Assembly (NCBI RefSeq): GCF_020009625.1
Contig: NZ_JAIHLP010000002.1
Location: 3,224,001-3,288,000, forward strand
From: Leifsonia poae
Lineage (GTDB): Bacteria > Actinomycetota > Actinomycetes > Actinomycetales > Microbacteriaceae
Direction: 5' to 3'
Length of the DNA: 64,000 nucleotides
Made by a program: the position numbers and the translations under genes. Shown one piece after another: positions 36,807 to 46,016 of the stretch; position 1 is the first letter of the stretch, and every line of letters starts with the position of its first letter. A model generated the notes under the pieces. The model made no database searches. It saw nothing but the letters and a program-made list of their open reading frames with translations, and had not been told where the DNA came from.

Positions 36807-37955
36807 ATGAGATGGAGCGGGCAGGAACTCACCACAGAAGAGCCGTCGACGCTGCCGGGGCTGGCCCGTCTCAACAACCTCGTGCGCTCGGTGCGCACAC
36901 CGGAGTTCGCGGGAATCACCTTCCATGAAGTGCTGGCGAAGTCGGCGCTGAACAAGATTCCCGGGGGCGGAGGGCCGATGCCCTTCGGCTGGACCATCAA
37001 CCCGTATCGCGGCTGCTCTCATGCCTGCGTCTACTGCTTCGCCCGGCCCACCCACTCATACCTCGACCTCGACGGCGGCAAAGACTTCGACAACGAGATC
37101 ATCGTCAAGGTCAATGTGGCCGAGGTGCTGCGCAAAGAACTGAGAAAGCCGAGCTGGGCGCGCCATCCGGTCGCACTCGGAACCAACACCGACCCGTACC
37201 AGCGGGCTGAAGGGCGGTATGCGCTGATGCCCGGCATCATCGACGCCCTCGCCGACACCGGAACGCCGTTCAGCATCCTCACCAAAGGGTCGCTGCTGAG
37301 ACGGGATCTCGACCTGATCGCGGAGGCGGCCACCCGGGTGCCGGTCGACCTCGCCCTCTCCATCGCGGTCTACGACGACGAACTCCAGCAGTCGGTCGAA
37401 CCAGGAACACCGACCACCAAAGCTCGGCTGGCCACAGTGACGGCGGTGCGCGAACACGGACTCGCCTGCGCGGTCTTCCTGATGCCGATCCTGCCGTACC
37501 TCACCGACAGTAGGGCACACCTCGACGAGGCCCTGCGGCAGGCGAAGGCCGCGGGAGCGAGCTCGGTGCTCTACACGGCCCTGCACCTCAAGCCCGGGGT
37601 GAAAGAGTGGTACTACCTCTGGCTCGAGCGTGAGCATCCCCAGCTCCTCCCGGTCTATCGGCGCATGTACGGGGGCGGGGCTGGAGCCCCGAAAGGCTAC
37701 CGGCAGTGGCTGGCGGCCAAGATCAAGCCGCTCATCCGTGCGCACGGGCTCGAACGTGGCGAAGAAGATCCGCTCACCGGGGGTGTGCGCTCGACGGCGC
37801 TCGGGATGCTCCGCGACGGGGAGGGTGAACGACAGATCCGAGCGGGGGCGGGCATCGCCGTCGGGAACGCGGGTGGCGGCCGTCTCCTCGAGGAAGAGGT
37901 GCCGGCCGAAGCGATCGGGGTCGCTCTGAGCGGAGCACAGCCGACACTGTTCTGA
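36807..37955 (+). CDS. Radical-SAM protein, SplB/Rv2578c family, SOS-controlled
   Basis: 382 aa. Radical-SAM Fe-S motif CSHACVYC (C-x3-C-x2-C) near residues 71-78, with NPYRGC upstream as in spore photoproduct lyase-like proteins. The Mycobacterium homologue Rv2578c is part of the LexA regulon, and here a perfect LexA box lies at the promoter. Likely a DNA- or nucleic acid-lesion repair enzyme, but the chemistry is unproven. The start is fixed by the LexA box and leaderless -10; longer in-frame starts would overlap the operator. Confidence 0.85.
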   Translation: MRWSGQELTTEEPSTLPGLARLNNLVRSVRTPEFAGITFHEVLAKSALNKIPGGGGPMPFGWTINPYRGCSHACVYCFARPTHSYLDLDGGKDFDNEIIVKVNVAEVLRKELRKPSWARHPVALGTNTDPYQRAEGRYALMPGIIDALADTGTPFSILTKGSLLRRDLDLIAEAATRVPVDLALSIAVYDDELQQSVEPGTPTTKARLATVTAVREHGLACAVFLMPILPYLTDSRAHLDEALRQAKAAGASSVLYTALHLKPGVKEWYYLWLEREHPQLLPVYRRMYGGGAGAPKGYRQWLAAKIKPLIRAHGLERGEEDPLTGGVRSTALGMLRDGEGERQIRAGAGIAVGNAGGGRLLEEEVPAEAIGVALSGAQPTLF

Positions 37956-38117
37956 AGCGTCGGCAAGCAGCGCGCCGCCCGAAATCGGCGGGGTACACAT
38001 CCCCCGGGTTGGGGTACACGCGAGAGCTCGTTCGGTGGCATAATCCCGGGAGAGCATTGCACGGCCCGAGTGCGATGTGCGAACGACCCGAGAACGCGAC
38101 CGCCGACGGGGGTGAGA

Positions 38118-39350
38118 ATGTCCCTGGGTCTCCCCAGCCATCTTTCCCGCGCCGCCAACTCGCGGGCGCTGGCCACCGCGGCGCGGTGGGCGGCACTCGT
38201 CTGCCTGGCCTCGGCGCTCCTCAACGTCGCGATCTCCAGCGTGGGCTCAACCGAGACATTCACCTGGGTGACACTGATCGCGCTCGTGCCGATGATCGGA
38301 CTTCTGCTCCTGCTCTCGCGACGCCGAACGGCGCTGCTGACCGTCGCGTATCTCGTGATCGGCACGGTCTCGACCTACTGCTATGTCGTGACCCTGCTCA
38401 CCGAGAACGCGAGCTACCACGACACCAACCTCTTCGTGATCGCGCTGCCCATCGTCGCCATGACCCTGGTCGGCGGCACGGGAACAGGAGCCCTGGCCGG
38501 CGTGCTGTGGGCGACGCTCGGGTTCGCGCTCGCCGAGGCCGCCGTCGTGTTGGCAAGCGTCACCGCCGGGCGAGAATTCCGAACGGACGCGATCTCACTC
38601 GGCGCCTACCTGCTGCTGGTCGGCGTGCTCAGCTTCGACGGGCTCACCCGAGGGTCGCGAAGTCGCTCCCAATCCGCGATCCACCGATCGATCCGGGATG
38701 CGCGCCTCAACGACCTGCGACGCGACCTCAGCGCCGAATCCGCGGCCGAACTCCACGACACCGTGCTGAGCGAGCTGATCGCGATCGCCGCCGCCGGCCC
38801 TGGGCCGCTCGCCCCACGCCTCCGCGACCGAGTCGAAGCCGACCTCCGCCGACTCGGGAAGGACCCGAGCGCCGGCGACGAGCCCGCCCCGGATCGGAGC
38901 CGTCACGGGCATCCGCCCGAATCGCAGCCCGGAGAGATCTGGTTCGGCAGCGAACTCCACCATGCCATTGAGCTCGCCCGCGACGAGGGACTCTCGGTCG
39001 ACCTGTCGGGAGATCGGGATGCGCTGGCGCTGCTCGGGGCGGAACGCCGACGAGCGGTCGGACTTGCGGCGCGGCAGTGTCTGGTCAACGTGCTGCGGCA
39101 CTCGGGGAGCGCCACAGCGGAGGTCGCGATCTCGGCGTCCAGCGAGTCCGTCTCGGTGATGGTCGTCGACGGGGGGCGCGGGTTCGCGCCGGCCTCCACT
39201 GCATCCGACCGGCTCGGACTGCGGCAGTCGGTGCACGACCGCATCGAGCGGGTCGGGGGCGCCGTCACCATCTACTCGAGCCCCGATGTGGGCACGACGG
39301 TGATGATCGTCGTGCCGATCGGCGAGCCGGAGGAGGCGATCGCCTCATGA
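38118..39350 (+). CDS. Membrane sensor histidine kinase (HisKA_3-type)
   Basis: 410 aa. About six membrane helices (15-185), then a dimerisation helix with the phosphoacceptor in ESAAELHDTVLSELIA, and an HATPase domain with N-box QCLVNVLRHSG, G-box VVDGGRGF and GLRQSVHDRIERVGG. GGGGGTGAGA precedes ATG 38118. Its stop overlaps the next gene (ATGA). It probably phosphorylates the response regulator at 40564; the signal is unknown. Confidence 0.88.
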   Translation: MSLGLPSHLSRAANSRALATAARWAALVCLASALLNVAISSVGSTETFTWVTLIALVPMIGLLLLLSRRRTALLTVAYLVIGTVSTYCYVVTLLTENASYHDTNLFVIALPIVAMTLVGGTGTGALAGVLWATLGFALAEAAVVLASVTAGREFRTDAISLGAYLLLVGVLSFDGLTRGSRSRSQSAIHRSIRDARLNDLRRDLSAESAAELHDTVLSELIAIAAAGPGPLAPRLRDRVEADLRRLGKDPSAGDEPAPDRSRHGHPPESQPGEIWFGSELHHAIELARDEGLSVDLSGDRDALALLGAERRRAVGLAARQCLVNVLRHSGSATAEVAISASSESVSVMVVDGGRGFAPASTASDRLGLRQSVHDRIERVGGAVTIYSSPDVGTTVMIVVPIGEPEEAIAS

Positions 39351-40567
39351 CCGACGCTGACGAGGTCGCCGTCGCCCGCTTCCGCGCGGCGCCGTTCGAG
39401 CGCACACCGCAGCGGCTCGACCCGCTCGGCGTGCAGTCGGCCTGGGCGCTGGTGCCTGCGCTGGGCGCTGTCGCGGCGGGCTATGCGCTCTACTCCACCT
39501 TGTTGCATCTGGGCACAGGTCAAGTGCGGATCGTCTGGCTCGCGTGGGTCGCCCTGGCACTGGTGGTTCCGGCCGGGGTGATCTTCGCGATCCGTGCGCG
39601 CCCGGGCCTGGCTCCGCTCGGACGCTGGTCCCATCTGATGGTGCTCGGAATGGTGGTGGTGGCGGCGTGCATGTTCACCGTCTCGGTGTGGGGCGCCAAC
39701 CAGCGCATCCAAGACGATTGGAGTCAGATCGTCGTGGCGCTCTTCCTCACGGCGATGCCGCTGTTCCGGCCGATCTCCGAGGTCGTGGGTGCTGCGGTGG
39801 GCGCCGCGCTCGTGCTGGGGACCGTCGCCGCCTTCGAAGCCCCGTTCCTGTCGATCGCGACGAGTCCGCTGGTCTATACAACCGTCGCCGCGACTCCGAT
39901 CATCGCGCTCGCCTGCGGGGGCTCCGGGTACGCCTGGACGATGACCGGTGAGACCCTCGCCTGGCGTGAGGTCGCGCGAGCGGGGCAGGCGAGGCTCGAC
40001 CCGGAGCTGCGGGAGACCGCGCGTCGCATGGTGCACCAGGAACGGATCACCACCCTCGACGAAGCGACCCTGCCGTTCCTCGCCGATCTTCTGCGTCGCG
40101 GCGAGGTGACCGAAGACGATGCGCGCCGCGCCGCTCAGCTCGCCGACACGCTGCGCGCCGATTCGGTGGCCGCCGTGAACAGTACCTGGCTCGGCGAGAC
40201 GCTGACGCGCGCGTTGACGAGTAGGGGCGAGGAGACCCGAGTGGCCGACATCACCAGCCGCGTCTCCGATCCGGACCGGCTGGAGCGGGCGCTCGGCGAC
40301 GAGCGGAAAGCCATCGTCGGCGCCATCATCGCCACCGTCGCGAAACTTCCCGCCCTTGACCCGGGGTCTGTGCACATAACGGCCACAGACCCGACGCGCC
40401 CGACGTTTGAAATCACCTGCCGCACGACCGACAGCCATCGGCTGGTGCGCCGCGAGATCCTGCCGTTCGTGAGCGCCTTGCGCTCGGGTGGCATGGAGGC
40501 GACGATGCGCACCGCCGGAGGCGAACTCAGCGTTCGCTTCGCCTACCCTGGAGACGACCACCGATGA
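39347..40567 (+). CDS. Degenerate sensor kinase-like membrane protein
   Basis: 406 aa. Same plan as the kinase upstream: about six membrane helices (25-210), then a helical stretch and an ATPase-like fold. Aligned by eye, the phosphoacceptor His is replaced (TTLDEATLPFLADLL against AELHDTVLSELIAIA), and the N-box Asn is absent (GAIIATVAKLPALD against GLAARQCLVNVLRHS). No clear G-box is seen. It is therefore likely a non-catalytic partner that modulates the first kinase. ATGA overlaps on both sides. Confidence 0.65.
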   Translation: MTDADEVAVARFRAAPFERTPQRLDPLGVQSAWALVPALGAVAAGYALYSTLLHLGTGQVRIVWLAWVALALVVPAGVIFAIRARPGLAPLGRWSHLMVLGMVVVAACMFTVSVWGANQRIQDDWSQIVVALFLTAMPLFRPISEVVGAAVGAALVLGTVAAFEAPFLSIATSPLVYTTVAATPIIALACGGSGYAWTMTGETLAWREVARAGQARLDPELRETARRMVHQERITTLDEATLPFLADLLRRGEVTEDDARRAAQLADTLRADSVAAVNSTWLGETLTRALTSRGEETRVADITSRVSDPDRLERALGDERKAIVGAIIATVAKLPALDPGSVHITATDPTRPTFEITCRTTDSHRLVRREILPFVSALRSGGMEATMRTAGGELSVRFAYPGDDHR

Positions 40568-41265
40568 CCACACGTTCCGCCGATACGACCAATCCGGCAG
40601 CCGCGTCGTCGCCGGTGCCGATTCGACTTGCCCTGCTCGACGATCACGAACTGCTCCTCGACAGTCTCGCGAGCTGGATCGAGAAGCACGCGCCCGAGTT
40701 CGACCTCGTGGTGCGCGCGAGCACCTGGCTCGAACTCGTGCACAGCGAGGCCTTTCCGACCGACCTGGTGATCATGGACCTGCAGCTGCGCGAGTCGGTG
40801 TCGATCGGCGCCCGCGTTCGCACCTGCCGTGCCGCCGGTGCGCGCGTGATCGTGCTGAGCGCGGTCGGCAGCCAGGAAGACCGGGATGCTGCGGTCGCCG
40901 CGGGCGCGGTCGCGTACCTGTCGAAGACCCAACCGATGGTCGAGGTGATCGATGTCGCCCTGGCCGCCATGGGGCGGGGTGCCGGCGCCGAGCCGGGGGA
41001 GGCAGCGGCAGGCGCCGCGTGGCGTCCGAGGCCGGGTGCGGCGGCGGCCGTCAAACCACATCTCAGTGACGGCGAACGCCAGGCGCTCACCCTCTATGCC
41101 GACGGGCGCACGACCACCGAGGTGGCGCGGGCGATGAACGTGCAGTACGAGACCGCGAAGACCTACCTCCGCCGTGTGCGCGAGAAGTACGGCAAAGTCG
41201 GGCGGCCGACGAGTTCGCGTGCCGACCTCATCCGGCGTGCGGCCGAAGACGGCTACCTCACCTGA
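40564..41265 (+). CDS. NarL/LuxR-type response regulator
   Basis: 233 aa. Receiver with LLDDHELLLDS at the N-terminus and phosphoacceptor Asp in LVIMDLQL, conserved Lys in YLSKTQ; Ala/Gly-rich linker; LuxR-type HTH (LSDGERQALTLYADGRTTTEVARAM is at residues about 168-192; YETAKTYLRRVREKYG follows). Overlaps the degenerate kinase by ATGA, so the three genes make one signalling unit. Target genes are not evident. Confidence 0.9.
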   Translation: MTTRSADTTNPAAASSPVPIRLALLDDHELLLDSLASWIEKHAPEFDLVVRASTWLELVHSEAFPTDLVIMDLQLRESVSIGARVRTCRAAGARVIVLSAVGSQEDRDAAVAAGAVAYLSKTQPMVEVIDVALAAMGRGAGAEPGEAAAGAAWRPRPGAAAAVKPHLSDGERQALTLYADGRTTTEVARAMNVQYETAKTYLRRVREKYGKVGRPTSSRADLIRRAAEDGYLT

Positions 41266-41283
41266 CACGCAGCCTCGACCGAA

Positions 41284-41295
41284 TAGGATCGGTGC
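41284..41295 (+). promoter_or_regulatory. Leaderless -10 promoter of tdk
   Basis: TAGGAT (41284-41289) ends 6 nt before GTG 41296. Confidence 0.5.
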
Positions 41296-41967
41296 GTGGC
41301 GAAACTGTATTTCCGATACGGAGCGATGAACAGCGGCAAAAGCACCGCGATGCTCCAAGCGGCCTACAACTATGAGGAACGCGGGCACCGAGTGCTGCTC
41401 GCCAAGCCGGCGATCGACACCAAGGGCGACATGGGCATCCTGTCGCGTCTCGGTGTCACGCGCGAGGTCGACTTCCTCATCGCACCGGAGACGGATGCGT
41501 ACGGCAAATTCCAGCAGCACCGCGAGCGCACCGTCAAACGGTTCGACCGCGACGTGAGCTGCCTGCTCGTCGACGAGGCACAGTTCCTCTCTGAGGCCCA
41601 GGTGGACGATCTGCTGCGGATCGCCATCCTCGAGAACATTCCCGTGCTGGCATACGGCATCCGCACCGATTTCCAGACGGTGGCGTTCCCGGGCAGCCGG
41701 CGGCTCCTTGAGGTTGCGCACTCGCTGGAGGAGCTGAAGACGATCTGCCGGTGCGGGCGCAAGGCCATCTTCAACGCCCGCAAGATCGACGACGTGTTCG
41801 TCTTCGACGGCGACCAGGTGGCCATCGACGGCGCCTCTGTGAGCTACGAATCGTTGTGCGGCGCCTGCTATCTGCAGGAAAGCCAGGGGGTGCTCAACAG
41901 TGGGCGAAGGCGCTGGCCGCTGGATTCGGCCGCCTATGTCAGCGAACCGGACGCCGACTTCACCTGA
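41296..41967 (+). CDS. tdk: Thymidine kinase
   Basis: 223 aa, type II. Salvage phosphorylation of thymidine. P-loop GAMNSGKSTAML, LLVDEAQFLSEAQVD, AYGIRTDF, lasso/zinc Cys pairs CRCG and CGAC. Followed after 44 nt by the UDP-sugar dehydrogenase gene, probably on the same transcript. Confidence 0.96.
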   Translation: MAKLYFRYGAMNSGKSTAMLQAAYNYEERGHRVLLAKPAIDTKGDMGILSRLGVTREVDFLIAPETDAYGKFQQHRERTVKRFDRDVSCLLVDEAQFLSEAQVDDLLRIAILENIPVLAYGIRTDFQTVAFPGSRRLLEVAHSLEELKTICRCGRKAIFNARKIDDVFVFDGDQVAIDGASVSYESLCGACYLQESQGVLNSGRRRWPLDSAAYVSEPDADFT

Positions 41968-42011
41968 CCTTTTGCGCGCTGCTGTCGCGGCGCATCGACG
42001 GGAGTACCACC

Positions 42012-43322
42012 TTGAAGATCTCTGTTATCGGCTGCGGCTACCTGGGGGCGGTCCACGCCACCGCGATGGCCGATCTGGGTCACGACGTGGTCGGCATCGA
42101 TGTCGACGCGAAGAAGATCGAGCTGCTCGCAGCCGGTCGTGCGCCGTTCTTCGAACCAGGACTGCCGGAGATCCTCGCCTCGTCGGTGTCGGCCGGTCGG
42201 CTGCGGTTCACGACCGATTTCGCGGCGGCGGCGGGGGCCGATGTGCATTTCGTCGCGGTCGGAACGCCGCAGGCGGCTGACGGCGACTCGGCCGATATGC
42301 GTTTCGTCGATGCGGCCTTCACCTCCCTCCTCGCGCATGTGAAAGACGGCGACCTTCTGGTCGGGAAGAGCACGGTTCCGGTCGGCACCGCCGCCCGGTT
42401 GGCCGAGCAGGTCGCCCGGTCGGGCGTGGACGCGACACTGGTCTGGAACCCGGAGTTCCTGCGCGAGGGATACGCCGTGCAAGACACCGTTCGGCCCGAC
42501 CGATTGGTGTATGGCGTTCCCGCGGATGCTGCGGGCGAGCGGGCGGCGCGCATCCTCGACGAGGTGTACGCCAGTGCCGTTGCCGCCGGCACTCCCGTGA
42601 TCGTGACGGACTATGCGACCGCCGAGCTCGTGAAAGTGTCGGCCAATGCTTTCCTCGCCACGAAGATCTCGTTCATCAACGCAATGGCCGAGATCGCCGA
42701 GGTCACCGGCGCCGATGTCACGAAGCTGGCGGATGCGATCGGCTACGACAACCGCATCGGCCGTCGGTTCCTCAACGCCGGGGTCGGTTTCGGCGGCGGC
42801 TGCCTGCCCAAGGACATCCGGGCCTTCAGCGCTCGTGCGCGGGAGCTGGGCAAGGGGGAGGCTCTGGCCTTCCTCGACGAGGTGGACAAGATCAACCTCC
42901 GCCGTCGCGCACGCGTGGTGGAGCTCGTGGCGGAGGCGCTCGGCGGCGAGGTCGAGGGCAAGCGCGTGGCCCTGCTCGGGCTGGCCTTCAAACCGCACTC
43001 GGATGACGTTCGCGATTCTCCGGCGCTCGATGTGGCATTGCGTCTCGATGAGCTCGGCGCCGTGGTGGTGGCCACTGACCCGCAGGCGATCGAGACGACG
43101 CGTCGGCGGGCGCCGCAGTTGCGCTTCGAAGAGTCGGTCGAGGACGCCGTGCGCGACGCCGAGGTCGTGGTGCTGCTCACGGAGTGGCCCGAGTTCGTCG
43201 GGCTCGATCCGGTGGTGGTGGGCGGTCTCGTGGCGGGACGCACGGTGATCGACGGCCGCAACAGCCTCGATCCAGCCGCGTGGCGCGCCGCGGGGTGGAT
43301 CTATCGCGGTTTGGGTCGCTGA
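42012..43322 (+). CDS. UDP-glucose 6-dehydrogenase family protein
   Basis: 436 aa. Oxidises a UDP-hexose (likely UDP-glucose to UDP-glucuronate) for cell-envelope polysaccharide. NAD domain VIGCGYLGAVHA, middle motif GKSTVPVGT and NPEFLREGYAVQD, catalytic Cys264 in GVGFGGGCLPKD, C-terminal LGLAFKPHSDDVRDSPA. TTG 42012 with GGGAG upstream. GDP-mannose dehydrogenase is the alternative. Confidence 0.92.
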   Translation: MKISVIGCGYLGAVHATAMADLGHDVVGIDVDAKKIELLAAGRAPFFEPGLPEILASSVSAGRLRFTTDFAAAAGADVHFVAVGTPQAADGDSADMRFVDAAFTSLLAHVKDGDLLVGKSTVPVGTAARLAEQVARSGVDATLVWNPEFLREGYAVQDTVRPDRLVYGVPADAAGERAARILDEVYASAVAAGTPVIVTDYATAELVKVSANAFLATKISFINAMAEIAEVTGADVTKLADAIGYDNRIGRRFLNAGVGFGGGCLPKDIRAFSARARELGKGEALAFLDEVDKINLRRRARVVELVAEALGGEVEGKRVALLGLAFKPHSDDVRDSPALDVALRLDELGAVVVATDPQAIETTRRRAPQLRFEESVEDAVRDAEVVVLLTEWPEFVGLDPVVVGGLVAGRTVIDGRNSLDPAAWRAAGWIYRGLGR

Positions 43323-43409
43323 GGCGCGCACCGCATCCCGTTCTTCGCACCGAAGTCTGTCCCCGGTTTCGGGGGTACGGCAGTGGTCGGCAAAAAAGTG
43401 AGGAATTGT

Positions 43410-43421
43410 TAGATTAGTCGC
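43410..43421 (+). promoter_or_regulatory. Leaderless -10 promoter of the DUF4012 gene
   Basis: TAGATT (43410-43415) ends 6 nt before ATG 43422. Confidence 0.45.
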
Positions 43422-45281
43422 ATGGCGGCTCCTGGCGTTCCCGAATCGACCGCGACGTCACCGTCGCCGTCTCCGCGTCGACGCCGCACCCGGCGAGTGG
43501 TCGGCTGGAGTGTCGCGGGCGTCGTGCTCGTGCTCCTCATCGCGGCCGGCTGGGTCGGCATCCGTGGTCTGCTGGCGAAGAACGAGCTCGAAAGTGCCCT
43601 GCCGTACGCGAAGGCGGTGCAGTCATCGATCGTCTCCGGAGATCTGTCGGCGGCGACGAACGCGGCGGCGGAGCTGCGCAAGCACGCCGAACGTGCCGCC
43701 TCGCTCACGAGCGATCCGGTGTGGCGCGCCGCCGAGATCGTGCCGGGAGTAGGGCCGAACCTCGCCGCCGTGCGCACGGCCGCCGCCGCCACGGACAGCA
43801 TCGCCTCGCGCGTGATCGCCCCGCTGGTCGCTGTCGCCCAGACGGCGGACCCCTCCCGGCTCAAACCGGTCGGCGGGGCCGTCGACCTGACGCCGCTCCG
43901 TGAGGCTCAGCCGGTGGTGACTCGAGCGCAGCTCGCCTTCCATCGCGCTGCGGCTTCGGTCGCGGCGATCGACGAATCGGCCACGGTCGGGCCGGTTCGC
44001 GGAGCGGTCGACCAACTGCGCTCGCTCCTGGCCACCGCGACCCCGTCAGTCGACGCGCTGGGCAACAGCGCAAAACTCCTTCCCGCGATGCTGGGTGGCG
44101 ACTCCCAGCGCACCTACCTGCTGCTGGTGCAGAACCCGGCCGAGCTGCGGGCGACGGGCGGTCTCGTCGGCGCCCTCGCGGTCATCGGGGTCGAACATGG
44201 CAAGATCTCCCTGCTCGCCCAGGCTTCGGGCACCAGCATCGGGCCGTTCGCCCAGCCGGTCGCCGATATCCCCGCCGCGACGCAAGGGCTGTACGGGCCG
44301 CTTCTCGGTCGGTACATGCAGGATGTCAACCTCACCCCCGATTTCCCGCTTGCCGCGGCCACGGCCACGGCCATGTGGAAAGCGCACGGCGGCGGCACCG
44401 TGGATGGGGTGGTCACGATCGACCCCGTCGCCCTGTCCTATCTGCTCACGGCGACGGGCCCGGTCGCTCTGGCGACCGGGGACAGCCTCTCCGCCGAGAA
44501 CGCGGTTCCTCTGCTGCTCAGCCAGGCGTATGCGCGCTGGTCCGACCCTGCGCAGCAGGATGCGTTCTTCGCTGCGGCCGCGAGTGCGGTCTTCGGGAAG
44601 GTGGCCTCCGGATCGGCCGACGGTACGGCCCTCGTCAAGGCGCTCGTGCGGGCGGGGGATGAGCGGCGGATGCTCATTTGGAGCGCGCATCCCTCGGAGC
44701 AGAAGGTGCTCGCTTCGACGACATTGGCGGGACTCCTTCCGGCATCGACATCGTCGACCGCTGGCATCGGGGTGTACTTCAACGACGCCACCGGTTCAAA
44801 GATGGACTACTACCTCACTACGCACGTCGAAGCGGGAACGGCTGTCTGCCGGGCCGATGGCACGCCGAGCACGCGGGTCACGGTGACGCTCACCAACACC
44901 GCGCCGGCGGATGCCGGGACCGCTCTTCCGGCGTATGTGACCGGTGACGGTACGTACGGTGTCGAGCCGGGCACCATCCGCACCCGCGTTGCGGTGTACG
45001 GGGCGGAGGGTGGGCTCCTCGTCGCGACGACGAGCGGCAGTGCGGCCTATCCGACGATCGCGGGCACGGATCAGGGACGCCCTGTGAGCCTGTTCACGGT
45101 CGATCTTGCACCGGGCCAGTCGAAGACCGTGTCGGTCGATCTTCTCGATGTGCAACAGAAGACGCCGGGGATGTCCGTCACCGTCACTCCGACACTTCCT
45201 GCACGCGGAACGACCCCCGATGTGGGGGCGTCGGGTGGCGCGTCGATCATTGCCCTGGACTGCACCACGGCGGTAAACTGA
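43422..45281 (+). CDS. DUF4012 membrane-anchored protein
   Basis: 619 aa. One N-terminal membrane helix (about 30-48), then a large extracytoplasmic part with DUF4012 hallmarks LLLVQNPAELRATGGLVGA and DGVVTIDPVALSYLLTATGPV. DUF4012 proteins cluster with exopolysaccharide genes in actinobacteria and are of unknown function; the UDP-sugar dehydrogenase next door fits that. Confidence 0.85.
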   Translation: MAAPGVPESTATSPSPSPRRRRTRRVVGWSVAGVVLVLLIAAGWVGIRGLLAKNELESALPYAKAVQSSIVSGDLSAATNAAAELRKHAERAASLTSDPVWRAAEIVPGVGPNLAAVRTAAAATDSIASRVIAPLVAVAQTADPSRLKPVGGAVDLTPLREAQPVVTRAQLAFHRAAASVAAIDESATVGPVRGAVDQLRSLLATATPSVDALGNSAKLLPAMLGGDSQRTYLLLVQNPAELRATGGLVGALAVIGVEHGKISLLAQASGTSIGPFAQPVADIPAATQGLYGPLLGRYMQDVNLTPDFPLAAATATAMWKAHGGGTVDGVVTIDPVALSYLLTATGPVALATGDSLSAENAVPLLLSQAYARWSDPAQQDAFFAAAASAVFGKVASGSADGTALVKALVRAGDERRMLIWSAHPSEQKVLASTTLAGLLPASTSSTAGIGVYFNDATGSKMDYYLTTHVEAGTAVCRADGTPSTRVTVTLTNTAPADAGTALPAYVTGDGTYGVEPGTIRTRVAVYGAEGGLLVATTSGSAAYPTIAGTDQGRPVSLFTVDLAPGQSKTVSVDLLDVQQKTPGMSVTVTPTLPARGTTPDVGASGGASIIALDCTTAVN

Positions 45282-45340
45282 GAAATAATCACATTACCGC
45301 CCCGGGGAACTCGTGCCGGGTCCGTCGAAAGGCTTCCCGA

Positions 45341-45910
45341 ATGGCCAAGAAAGTCCTGGCGGCGCTGATCGTCGGCGCCGCTCTCGCCCTGGCGGTGCCC
45401 GCCGCCGCCAACGCCACGCCCTACACCGCCGGCGGTGCCTGCAGCATCAGTCCGACGGTCGTCTCCGCGGGGCAGACTGCCACGCTCACCTGCGACCCCG
45501 GAACGTTCAAACCCTCCGAGGACGTCGCCTACACCGTGTCCGGACAGAACGGTGCCACCGCATCCCTCGCCTCGTACCGCACGAGCGTGAGCAGCGCGCA
45601 CGCCGTGAAGGCCGCCTCCAGTGACGGGAGCGCCATCCTCACGGTGACGGTTCCCCAGAACGCCGACGGCGCATACACCATCACCGGCACCGGCGAGGTC
45701 AGCAAAGCCGCCTCGGCGGCGACCGTCACCGTGCTCCCGGCCGACGCGCCAGCCGCCAAGACGGCCGGAACGACCCCGTCGAGCACCGGCATCGCCTCCA
45801 CCGGCTCCGTCATCGGCTGGTACATCGCCTGGATCGGGGGCGCGCTCGTCGTCGCCGGACTGATCGTGCTCGGCCTGCTGGCCGCACGCCGTCGTCGCAC
45901 CGCTCCCTGA
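45341..45910 (+). CDS. Secreted surface protein with LPxTG-like sorting signal
   Basis: 189 aa. Sec signal peptide (1-26, cut near ANA-TP), an Ig-like beta domain (CSISPTVVSAGQTATLTCDP), a Pro/Ala/Thr linker and a C-terminal IASTG, hydrophobic helix and RRRR tail. That tail has the shape of a sortase signal, with IASTG in place of LPxTG or the class E LAxTG. A strong terminator follows. Confidence 0.75.
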   Translation: MAKKVLAALIVGAALALAVPAAANATPYTAGGACSISPTVVSAGQTATLTCDPGTFKPSEDVAYTVSGQNGATASLASYRTSVSSAHAVKAASSDGSAILTVTVPQNADGAYTITGTGEVSKAASAATVTVLPADAPAAKTAGTTPSSTGIASTGSVIGWYIAWIGGALVVAGLIVLGLLAARRRRTAP

Positions 45911-45973
45911 GCATCCTGAACTGAGCATCCCGGCCTGATGGCTCCATCCCGAGGAGTCGACCGGAATCGAGAG

Positions 45974-46004
45974 CGGCCCGCGGAATCTTCCGCGGGCCGT
46001 CTTG
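45974..46004 (+). terminator. Rho-independent terminator after the surface protein
   Basis: CGGCCCGCGGAA / TTCCGCGGGCCG with a 2-nt loop (12-bp stem), followed by TCTTGG; the T-run is weak. Confidence 0.7.
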
Positions 46005-46016
46005 GTTGCCCCTGAG

